Assembly: GCA_023259575.1 (NCBI GenBank)
Contig: JALRHN010000052.1
Coordinates: 1 to 12,471 of the forward strand
Reading direction: 5' to 3'
Source: Candidatus Kapaibacterium sp.
Lineage (GTDB): Bacteria; Bacteroidota; Ignavibacteria; Kapaibacteriales; UBA961
DNA: 12,471 nt
The notes under the pieces were generated by a model. That model was not told the DNA's origin. It was given only the letters and a program-made list of their open reading frames with translations, and did not search any database. Shown here one piece after another: positions 1-6,556 of this stretch (the stretch's first letter is position 1; every line of letters starts with the position of its first letter). A program made the translations under genes and the position numbers.

Positions 1-32
1 AAAACGAATAACTATAAATAATTATCCGTTTT
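1..32 (-). terminator. Probable intrinsic terminator of the DUF3050 gene (at window edge)
   Basis: Arms 1-13 and 20-32 face each other around a 6-nt loop. On the plus strand 11 of 13 positions pair, with two A/C mismatches. On the minus strand both mismatches become G-U wobbles, so all 13 positions pair, and the 3' arm ends in TTTT at the window edge. It lies 38 nt past the stop of the leftward DUF3050 gene, where its terminator would be expected. It is GC-poor, so it may be weak, and the sequence beyond position 1 is not visible. Confidence 0.45.
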
Positions 33-66
33 CATGCCAAATCTTTAAAGAAATATGGTTTTGATA

Positions 67-76
67 ACATTAATGT
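67..76. repeat. Palindrome across the DUF3050 stop codon
   Basis: ACATTAATGT is a perfect 10-bp palindrome. On the minus strand it contains the last His codon and the TAA stop of the DUF3050 gene. The same CATTAATG core sits at the stop codons of three other genes in the window. Alone it is too short to be a terminator. Confidence 0.5.
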
Positions 77-828
77 ACAATAGCATCCCATAAAGCAATT
101 CTAGATTGTAAAGCGGCTTTTACAGCATATTCAGCTTCTTTCCACTTTTCAGCATCATTACCACATAATTCCTGAACCATTTGTAATGCTAAATGTGAAT
201 GATGTCCACCATCAATATCAATATGCCTTTGTACATAATATTGTAATGTATCAAATTGAGAAGGATATTCTTTTTTCAATTCTTCAATTAATGGCAAAAA
301 CATATCTGGAATCAGGTCTTCACGGCCAAAAGTAAATACTGCTGCAATTATATGTGGCTTACCTGTTTTGATAACAGAAAATGTATGATGAACAAAATCT
401 GATGCTGCTTTCGGTATTCTTCCAGATTGTAATGCTTGCTCTACACTTATTCCAGATTGTATGTCTTGAATAAATGAATTAATATTCTCCACATTGCAAT
501 CTGCTTCTCGCATAGCATCTAAATATAATTCAAAATGACTACATGCTTTGCCATTTTGATCTATATCACTCTCCTCTCCCAAGATTATCTCATTAATCAA
601 TACCCTAATTGCTGGATTACCCTTAGGAAGCCATGGTACTTGTACACATGTTAATTCTGCTTGTAGACTTTTTACTAAAGACATAAAATCCCAGACAGCA
701 AATACATGATGTTCCATAAACTTCTGTAATGATTGCTTAGATTTTAAAGTAGAATAGAGTGGATGATTGATTAATTGTTGTACTAATTCTTTGGTTGAAT
801 TAACTAATTGGATGCATTCTGGAGACAT
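70..828 (-). CDS. DUF3050 family protein (heme-oxygenase-like fold)
   Basis: This 252-residue protein matches what I know of the DUF3050 family, predicted to be all-helical with a heme-oxygenase-like fold. Seen in the sequence: an N-terminal helix with H40-H41 followed by a VWDFMSLVKSLQ stretch, an acidic E80/E85/E86 segment (NEIILGEES), a conserved-looking FTFGRED block at 165-171, and a His/Asp-rich block RHIDIDGGHHSH at 201-212. The Glu and His blocks could bind a metal, as in heme-oxygenase-like diiron enzymes, but that is inference. There is no signal peptide, so it is probably cytoplasmic. The start at 828 gives the usual family length. The gene is divergent from the MFS gene and lies about 65 nt downstream of a structured RNA element on its own strand, which may regulate it. 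The reaction it catalyses, if any, is unknown. Confidence 0.85.
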   Translation of the reverse strand: MSPECIQLVNSTKELVQQLINHPLYSTLKSKQSLQKFMEHHVFAVWDFMSLVKSLQAELTCVQVPWLPKGNPAIRVLINEIILGEESDIDQNGKACSHFELYLDAMREADCNVENINSFIQDIQSGISVEQALQSGRIPKAASDFVHHTFSVIKTGKPHIIAAVFTFGREDLIPDMFLPLIEELKKEYPSQFDTLQYYVQRHIDIDGGHHSHLALQMVQELCGNDAEKWKEAEYAVKAALQSRIALWDAIVH

Positions 829-862
829 AATATTTCGCTAATTAAAAGAAATCAAAACATAT

Positions 863-886
863 GAAATGCCTTGTTAGTTTCATTTC
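863..886. promoter_or_regulatory. Short inverted repeat upstream of the DUF3050 gene
   Basis: GAAATG (863-868) and CATTTC (881-886) form a 6-bp inverted repeat with a 12-nt spacer. It lies between the U-tract of the structured RNA and the DUF3050 start codon. It could be a small operator or part of an anti-terminator, or it could be chance in AT-rich DNA. Confidence 0.2.
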
Positions 887-891
887 TTAAC

Positions 892-985
892 AAAAAAAGG
901 TCAGCGAAATGCCGCTCTGATGTTGGAACTTCACCAGACCCCAGTATGCGACAAGTCACCGACCCTGTGCCCCCTTTATAAGGAA
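892..985 (-). ncRNA. GC-rich structured RNA with hairpin and U7 tract; unrecognised family
   Basis: A block much richer in GC than its surroundings. Read on the minus strand it folds as nested stems: an 11-bp outer stem pairing 956-966 with 897-907 (three G-U wobbles), a CTT/ATT internal loop, a 5-bp stem GTCGC/GCGGC, a one-sided bulge ATACTGGGG, and a 7-bp stem TCTGGTG/CATCAGA closed by the loop AAGTTCCAA. Seven U residues follow (A892-A898 on the plus strand). Bulge TGG and loop CCA could pair as a pseudoknot. The wobbles pair only on the minus strand, which sets the direction. It could be a riboswitch-like leader or attenuator for the DUF3050 gene starting at 828, or a free small RNA with its own terminator. 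I compared it from memory with 5S, SRP, RNase P, cobalamin, TPP and SAM RNAs and found no match. The 5' end is a guess. Confidence 0.5.
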
Positions 986-1147
986 CACTACAAATTACCA
1001 TCTATACACAAGAGATATATTACACAAAATCTACTCAAAACATACTTTGTGTACGATTATGTCTTACTTTTTAACATATTTTCACATAGAATATGTAGTA
1101 TTGCTATTCATAGTATTTCACATCATTCAAAATGTTTAATTTTAACT

Positions 1148-2413
1148 ATGAATACTTCCATACATGATCCATATGCTGTTCTTAGAATACAATCATTCCG
1201 TCTGTTTTTGCTAGGTAGACTATTTTTAACATTAGCATTTCAGATTCAAGAAGTTGCTATTGGATGGGTATTATATGCAAGGACTGGGAATCCCTTAGTA
1301 CTTGGTTTTACAGGACTTGCAGTTGCCATACCATATATAATAACATCTATGTTTTCTGGTTTGATTGCAGACACAAAGAACAGAAAATATGTAGTGATTT
1401 ATGCTGTATTATTGATGTTATCATCATCAATTGCTTTATTATTCAAGCTATATTTTGATTCTACTACAAGTACACATACTATTGATATATTACCTTACTA
1501 TGGTGTGTTATTTTTTGTTGGATTAGCCCGAGGTTTTATGGGACCTTCCTTACAGGCATTATGGGCTGATTTTATACCAAAAGAATTATTTCCAAATGGA
1601 GCTGCTTGGTCTGCTAATACATTTAATTTTGGGGCAGTAGCAGGACCCGCTTTAGGCGGATTAGTATTGGGCTTTTACGGTGCTAAGGCGGCTGCTATAT
1701 TGACATGTTTTTTATTAATAAGTAGTGTTATTGCTTTCCTACAATTACGGTATCAAAAGGTAATCAGAGATATTAAGAAAGAACCATTAAAAGATAAATT
1801 ACTAGCAGGTTTACGCTTTGTCTTTTCACATCAAATACTTGTAGGGGCAATGGCTTTAGATATGTTTGCAGTAATGTTTGGAGGAGCAATAGCATTATTA
1901 CCAGCATTCGTTAAGGATGTATTATTAATGGGCCCAGAGGCATTAGGAATACTAAGAGCTGCACCATTTATTGGCTCATTGCTTATGGGTATATATTTGG
2001 CTCATCATCCACCATTAAAAAATACTGGTAAAATATTATTAATAAGCATAGCAGGATTTGGATTATGCATCATAGGTTTTGCTATGTCTACTAATTACCT
2101 GTTATCATTATTACTATTAGCGGCCAGTGGTTCATTTGACAATGTAAGTATGGTAATCAGAGGAAGTATTGCCCAAATGTTCACACCAGATGAAATGCGG
2201 GGTAGAGTTTCGGCTGTGAATGGCGTATTTATTGGATCATCAAATGAAATCGGGGCATTCGAAAGTGGATTAGCTGCATCATTAATGGGATTAATTCCTT
2301 CGGTAATTTTTGGAGGAAGTATTACAATAATAATCGTATTGTGTACTGCATTATTAATACCAGCCTTAACATCATTTTCTATTAGAGCATCGATGCAGAA
2401 TAATCAAACATAA
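1148..2413 (+). CDS. MFS transporter, MFS_3 / EntS-like exporter
   Basis: A 421-residue inner-membrane transporter of the major facilitator superfamily, in the EntS-like (MFS_3) group whose characterised members export siderophores and drugs by proton antiport. The N-terminus has the family's FRLFLLGR entry to the first membrane helix, then QIQEVAIGWVLY (32-43). The loop 2-3 signature is clear at 71-80 (GLIADTKNRK). A late block DEMRGRVSAV (from D348) and the following SNEIGAFESG are typical of this group. About 12 hydrophobic helices can be traced. I chose the ATG at 1148 because the frame upstream (open from 920) encodes a non-hydrophobic, Cys- and His-rich stretch unlike any MFS N-terminus and runs through the structured RNA element. 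It lies 67 bp upstream of the ligase gene on the same strand, so it may share the operon. The substrate cannot be told from sequence. Confidence 0.88.
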   Translation: MNTSIHDPYAVLRIQSFRLFLLGRLFLTLAFQIQEVAIGWVLYARTGNPLVLGFTGLAVAIPYIITSMFSGLIADTKNRKYVVIYAVLLMLSSSIALLFKLYFDSTTSTHTIDILPYYGVLFFVGLARGFMGPSLQALWADFIPKELFPNGAAWSANTFNFGAVAGPALGGLVLGFYGAKAAAILTCFLLISSVIAFLQLRYQKVIRDIKKEPLKDKLLAGLRFVFSHQILVGAMALDMFAVMFGGAIALLPAFVKDVLLMGPEALGILRAAPFIGSLLMGIYLAHHPPLKNTGKILLISIAGFGLCIIGFAMSTNYLLSLLLLAASGSFDNVSMVIRGSIAQMFTPDEMRGRVSAVNGVFIGSSNEIGAFESGLAASLMGLIPSVIFGGSITIIIVLCTALLIPALTSFSIRASMQNNQT

Positions 2414-2480
2414 ATAATTAAGTAATCTTCGTATTTTACACAGCAGCAATTACACTTCTACATATATCATAAAAGATACA

Positions 2481-3674
2481 ATGAGTATAGAATCGAATGC
2501 AAAAGGAATAGTAATTCCAGGAATTGAAGCTAGAATACCTCCTTCTTTTACTTTAGGAATAGAAGAAGAATATATGGTTATCGATCCCCTAACATTTGAC
2601 TTAAAATCTCATATAGATGTTGGTTTACTTCAAAAAAGTCAATTGTTATTGCATGAGCATGTTAAACCTGAAATGCATGGATCTATGCTTGAGATTGGTA
2701 CAAAAGTATGTACGGATATCAAACAAGCAAAAGTAGAATTAACCAAAATGCGTTCTGTAATTTGGGGTTTGTGTCGTCAGAATGGCCTTCTATTAGGAGC
2801 AGCAAGCACACACCCATTTGCATTATGGGAAGAACAAGAAATCTATCCAGATGAGCGATATAAGGTACTTGTTCAAGATATGCAAATGCTAGCAAGATCA
2901 TTACTTATTTTTGGTATGCATATACATATAGGTATAGAAGACAGAGAATTACAGATACAGATTATGAATGAAATGAGATATTTTTTACCTCATATATTAG
3001 CTATTTCTACTAATTCTCCTTTTTGGATGGGACACAATACAGGTTTAAAATCGTATAGATCTAAAGTATTCGAGAATTTTCCAAGAACTAATTTACCTGA
3101 TGAATTTGCCAGTTATGCTGAATATCAATCATATGTCGATTTATTAATCAGAACAGGTTGTATAGATAATGCCAAGAAAATTTGGTGGGATATTAGGCCA
3201 CATCCAAATTTTCCGACATTAGAAATTAGGATTTGTGATATTCCAATGCGAATTGAAGAAACCATTGCAATTGCTGCTTTATGCCAAGCATTAGCAAAAA
3301 AACTTTATACATTATATACCAAAAATTTGAGCTTTAGAAATTATTCACGAGCTTTAATAATGGAAAATAAATGGAGAGCAGTGCGATATGGTTTAGAAGG
3401 TAAAATGATTGATTTTGGAAAAGAAAAAGAAATCCCAACTAAAGACTTAATTCGAGAATTATTAGAATTTGTTGATGATGTAGTTGATGATTTAGGATCG
3501 AGAGAAGAGTTAAATTATATTCATCAGATATTGGAAAATGGTTCTGGAGCAGATAGACAATTAAGAATCTTTAATGAAACTGGAAAGTTTGAAGAAGTTG
3601 TAGCATATATTCACAAAGAAAGTACTTATGGTTTACATGAAAATGTAGGTTCATATTTAAAAGACTTCCAATAA
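2481..3674 (+). CDS. YbdK-type carboxylate-amine ligase (GCS2 family)
   Basis: A 397-residue enzyme of the glutamate-cysteine ligase 2 (GCS2/YbdK) family. These use ATP to join a carboxylate to an amine; E. coli YbdK makes gamma-glutamylcysteine only weakly and its true substrate is unclear. Motifs seen: GIEEEY with the acidic cluster E28-E30, MHGSMLEIGT (65-74), GMHIHIG with an HxH pair (H147, H149), NSPFWMGHNTGLKSYRS (178-194), and WWDIRPHPNFPTLEIR (235-250). All catalytic-type blocks are present, so it should be active. Length is close to the family norm of about 370, with a short N-terminal extension of about 20 residues. No signal peptide: cytoplasmic. It is followed 13 bp later by a thioesterase and then an amino-acid permease, which suggests that its amine or acid partner is an imported amino acid, though this is inference. 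Confidence 0.9.
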   Translation: MSIESNAKGIVIPGIEARIPPSFTLGIEEEYMVIDPLTFDLKSHIDVGLLQKSQLLLHEHVKPEMHGSMLEIGTKVCTDIKQAKVELTKMRSVIWGLCRQNGLLLGAASTHPFALWEEQEIYPDERYKVLVQDMQMLARSLLIFGMHIHIGIEDRELQIQIMNEMRYFLPHILAISTNSPFWMGHNTGLKSYRSKVFENFPRTNLPDEFASYAEYQSYVDLLIRTGCIDNAKKIWWDIRPHPNFPTLEIRICDIPMRIEETIAIAALCQALAKKLYTLYTKNLSFRNYSRALIMENKWRAVRYGLEGKMIDFGKEKEIPTKDLIRELLEFVDDVVDDLGSREELNYIHQILENGSGADRQLRIFNETGKFEEVVAYIHKESTYGLHENVGSYLKDFQ

Positions 3675-3687
3675 TAGTATATAGATT

Positions 3688-4131
3688 ATGGCATTAATTC
3701 CTAAGAATCCTGATTTTAAGCAGACAATATTGAATCATCTTAAAAGACAGGAATTTATGAAAGCAATTGGATGTACTCTCACAGTAATTGAACCTGGATA
3801 TGTTGAAGCAGAAATTCCTTTAGAAGTTATGCATCAGCAACAAATTGGATTAGTTCATGGAGGAGTAATTGCAACTATTGCAGATATTGCTGCTGGATTT
3901 GCTGGCTTTACACTTGTAGCACATAATGAACATACTGTAACAGCAGAAATTAAGATAAGTTATTTAAGAAAAGGAATTGGAACAAAACTCAGGTCTATTG
4001 GAACAGTTCTTAAAGCAGGAAGATCTTTCCATTTCTGCGAAGCACATGTTTATTGTACAGATTACGATGGCAAAGAACAATTAATAGCACATGCTACCAC
4101 AACTATGGCAATAATCCAACCAACAATATGA
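3688..4131 (+). CDS. PaaI-family hotdog-fold thioesterase
   Basis: A 147-residue single hotdog domain, the usual size for the PaaI family, which hydrolyses acyl-CoA or similar thioesters in the cytoplasm, normally as a tetramer. The family motif is seen at 57-66: HGG (57-59) followed by D66 in VHGGVIATIAD, which places the oxyanion/helix turn and the catalytic Asp. The strand pattern TVTAEIKISYLRKG after the central helix is also typical. The gene starts 13 bp after the ligase stop and its TGA overlaps the ATG of the permease by 4 bp (ATGA at 4128-4131), so translation of the two is probably coupled. The acyl substrate cannot be predicted. It may clear thioester by-products or release an acyl group linked to the ligase pathway; the latter is speculation. 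Confidence 0.88.
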   Translation: MALIPKNPDFKQTILNHLKRQEFMKAIGCTLTVIEPGYVEAEIPLEVMHQQQIGLVHGGVIATIADIAAGFAGFTLVAHNEHTVTAEIKISYLRKGIGTKLRSIGTVLKAGRSFHFCEAHVYCTDYDGKEQLIAHATTTMAIIQPTI

Positions 4132-5603
4132 GCTCAACTTCAAATCAAAAAGAATTTCTTCCTTCATTAGGATTAATCACAACCATATCTATAGTTGTTG
4201 GAGGAGTAATTGGTAGTGGTATTTTTAAAAAACCTGCTATAATGGCACTTCAGCTAGGATCTCCAGAATTATTGCTGGGAATTTGGGTTTTAGCTGGGGT
4301 ATTAACATTATTTGGTGCATTAACCAATGCAGAAGTTGCAGGAATGATATCAGAAACTGGGGGACAATATGTTTTCTTTCAAAAAATGTATGGGAATTTC
4401 ATAGCCTATTTATATGGATGGTCTATGTTTAGTGTTGTGCAAACCGCGTCTATAGCATCGATAACCTATATTTTTTCTGATTCTGTTAATGCGCTTTTTC
4501 CACTTCCTCATTTATCATCTCAAACAGAAGCTTTAAGTATATATATACCTTTAATTGGGGCTATCCATCCATTACAAGACATTGGAGTTAAAATACTTAC
4601 AGCAATTGTTATTTTATTATTAACCGCCATAAATTATCGTGGTGTAGCTCTAGGAGGCAAGGTTCAGGTTGTATTTACCACATTAAAAGTTGCGGCTTTA
4701 GGATTCATTGTCTTATGTGCTTTTGCAATAGGAAATGGAAGCTTTTCTCATTTTTCTTTAGACAGTATTAATACAGATGGTAGTTCAGCAATTCCACAAG
4801 GATGGGACTTATTAAGTGCTATCGTAATGGCATTATCTGGAGCTTTTTGGGCATATGATGGCTGGAATAATATCACATATATTGCAGGTGAGGTAAAAAA
4901 TCCTTCTAAGAATATTCCTAAAGCTTTATTTACTGGTATGATGATTATCATAACTGTTTATGTACTTATAAATGCAGCTTATTTATATATAATGCCTGTT
5001 CAATCTATGGCTTCATCTCAATTAGTAGCCGTTGATATTACTAAATTGATCATTACTTCTTTAAATCCTTCATTAGCATATCTAGCAACCGGCTTCGTTG
5101 CAATAGCAATTATGATTTCCACATTTGGCGCCTCAAATGGTACAATATTGGTTAGTAGCAGAATATATTATGCAATGAGCAAACAAGGACTATTTTTTCC
5201 TTCTTTAGGAAATATTCATCCTATATTTAAAACACCTGCAAATGCATTAATTATTCAAGGTATCTGGAGCAGCATATTAGTATTTAGTGGCACTTTTGAT
5301 ACTTTAACTGATATGTTGATCTTTGTTTCATGGATTTTTTATGCCCTTGGTGCATTTGGAATTTTTATTTTAAGAAAAAAAATGCCTGATACCCCAAGAC
5401 CATATAAAGTATGGGGCTATCCATTTATCCCTGCAATTTTTACCATTTTTGCATTTTTGTTTGTTGTCTATACAGTATACAATGATATTGACATGTATAA
5501 TAAAGGCATAAATCCTATTATTAATTCTGTGTTTGGATTATTACTTGTTGCCTTAGGAATTCCATTCTACTTGTATTTTCAACGCAATAAAGCGGTTAAT
5601 TGA
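4128..5603 (+). CDS. APC-superfamily amino-acid permease (LAT type)
   Basis: A 491-residue inner-membrane transporter of the amino acid-polyamine-organocation superfamily, closest to the L-type (LAT) group that exchanges or imports neutral amino acids. The first helix carries the substrate-binding GSGIF motif (29-33) in GGVIGSGIFKKP, followed by TNAEVAGMISETGGQYVF. The helix 6 block FWAYDGWNNITYIAGEVKNP (240-259) is a strong LAT signature. About 12 membrane helices are visible and the last ends close to the C-terminus. I chose ATG 4128 because it forms the ATGA overlap with the thioesterase and places the first helix near residue 15; the frame is open back to 4053, but that extension lies inside the thioesterase gene and is not permease-like. 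The exact amino acid carried is unknown. Confidence 0.9.
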   Translation: MSSTSNQKEFLPSLGLITTISIVVGGVIGSGIFKKPAIMALQLGSPELLLGIWVLAGVLTLFGALTNAEVAGMISETGGQYVFFQKMYGNFIAYLYGWSMFSVVQTASIASITYIFSDSVNALFPLPHLSSQTEALSIYIPLIGAIHPLQDIGVKILTAIVILLLTAINYRGVALGGKVQVVFTTLKVAALGFIVLCAFAIGNGSFSHFSLDSINTDGSSAIPQGWDLLSAIVMALSGAFWAYDGWNNITYIAGEVKNPSKNIPKALFTGMMIIITVYVLINAAYLYIMPVQSMASSQLVAVDITKLIITSLNPSLAYLATGFVAIAIMISTFGASNGTILVSSRIYYAMSKQGLFFPSLGNIHPIFKTPANALIIQGIWSSILVFSGTFDTLTDMLIFVSWIFYALGAFGIFILRKKMPDTPRPYKVWGYPFIPAIFTIFAFLFVVYTVYNDIDMYNKGINPIINSVFGLLLVALGIPFYLYFQRNKAVN

Positions 5604-5624
5604 TTATTCATCAAAAGAACTTCT

Positions 5625-6542
5625 ATGAAAACTACTTTGGCCGTCTATTTTGGTATTGACAGAACATATGCTGCAATCTTTTCTCAGAATGCCCAAGGAA
5701 TTGAAGTATTGCATATCGGCATTTTTCCTCAGATACTTCAAAAACCAGAAGATATTCAAGCGATTGCTTCTCTGTTAAAAAAGGAATTTGCTCCGTTTTC
5801 TAGCATGATTCAGGAATGTCATTTTAGTATTCCAATAGAAAAAGTATTTATTTATCAACTACCGCCAACAGCAATTGAAAATACGGAAGAGATTAAGGCA
5901 ATGTTGGCACATGAAATTAGACAATCTTTACCCGATGCTGTATTATCTGATTTTGATATTTATATTATTCCGGGTTCAACTCCCTCTGTTCCAGCTCCTT
6001 ATTTATTGGCTATTCTAACTGAACAAGCATATATTCAGATGTGTAAACAAGCTTTGTCTATCTTTAATGTACCTATAGAATATGCTCAAAATTCTCAATT
6101 TGCGGCCCATTCAGCATTTGCATATAATTATCCGGAATATGCAGAAAAAACAGCAGTTATTTTTGGTGTCCAAGAGAAATTTATGGATGTAAGTGTTATA
6201 CATAACAATCAGTTAGCATTTTACTCCCTCTTTGGCATTCCTTCTCAAGAGAATTTTGGATCGATTGCTATAAAAGTTATGACATCTATATTACCACAGT
6301 ATATACCAACCCCTGATATTGCTTTACTATATAGTAATGGTTTAGAAAAGCAACTTATGGATATTCTTGCAGAGGGAGTAACAGTCCCAGTTTTGCGATT
6401 AAATGCTTTTAGAAATATTATTCCTGCCCCAACTCTAACAGTTGCTGCAATTACATTATGCGGAAAAACTGCCCATTTATTTCCAGCAGTTCTAGGAGCA
6501 ATATTGCCTCCATTACAAGAAAAAGATTGTATTCGATTATAA
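5625..6542 (+). CDS. PilM-like actin-fold protein, no pilus genes beside it
   Basis: A 305-residue protein that I read as a distant PilM-like (ASKHA/actin-fold) protein. PilM is the cytoplasmic ATP-binding part of type IV pilus and related secretion platforms and binds the tail of PilN. Seen here: an N-terminal FGIDRTYAAIF strand pair (9-19) at the phosphate-1 position, an IPIEKVFIYQLPP stretch (69-81) leading into EEIKAMLAHEIRQSLP (88-103), a paired helix and strand around 135-155 ending in VPIEYAQNS, and a second phosphate-like strand pair TAVIFGV...DVSVIHNNQLAF (176-199). The glycines that hold nucleotide in true PilM (DIG, GG) are mostly missing, so ATP binding may be lost. It starts 21 bp after the permease stop, with no pilN, pilO or secretin gene next to it. 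Another possibility is a lineage-specific actin-like protein of other function. Confidence 0.55.
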   Translation: MKTTLAVYFGIDRTYAAIFSQNAQGIEVLHIGIFPQILQKPEDIQAIASLLKKEFAPFSSMIQECHFSIPIEKVFIYQLPPTAIENTEEIKAMLAHEIRQSLPDAVLSDFDIYIIPGSTPSVPAPYLLAILTEQAYIQMCKQALSIFNVPIEYAQNSQFAAHSAFAYNYPEYAEKTAVIFGVQEKFMDVSVIHNNQLAFYSLFGIPSQENFGSIAIKVMTSILPQYIPTPDIALLYSNGLEKQLMDILAEGVTVPVLRLNAFRNIIPAPTLTVAAITLCGKTAHLFPAVLGAILPPLQEKDCIRL

Positions 6543-6556
6543 GTGCATTAATGCAC
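6543..6556. terminator. 14-bp palindrome between convergent genes
   Basis: GTGCATTAATGCAC is a perfect palindrome starting one base after the PilM-like stop codon. On the minus strand it contains the last two codons (Val-His) and the TAA of the PQQ-enzyme gene. It may act as a weak two-way terminator where the two genes meet, although T-runs beside it are poor. Confidence 0.35.

Larger units (their letters stand above)
829..1147. other. Intergenic region between the divergent DUF3050 and MFS genes
   Basis: This 319-bp gap holds the short inverted repeat at 863-886 and the structured RNA candidate at about 892-985. From about 990 to 1147 it is very AT-rich and should contain the MFS promoter. 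I could not place a convincing Bacteroidota promoter (TTG and TAnnTTTG boxes at normal spacing). The reading frame of the MFS gene happens to stay open back to 920, but the encoded residues do not look like a protein domain. Confidence 0.6.

Noticed and set aside
892..985. 5S rRNA, SRP RNA, cobalamin or other known riboswitch
   Set aside because: The length and folding are suggestive, but none of the conserved core sequences I know for these families is present, so I leave the family unnamed.
920..1147. N-terminal extension of the MFS transporter in an open frame
   Set aside because: Residues are Cys/His-rich and not membrane-like, they overlap a GC-rich structured block, and a normal MFS start exists at 1148.
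4053..4127. Upstream start for the amino-acid permease
   Set aside because: This stretch lies wholly inside the thioesterase gene, encodes no permease-like residues, and the ATGA overlap at 4128 is a better start.
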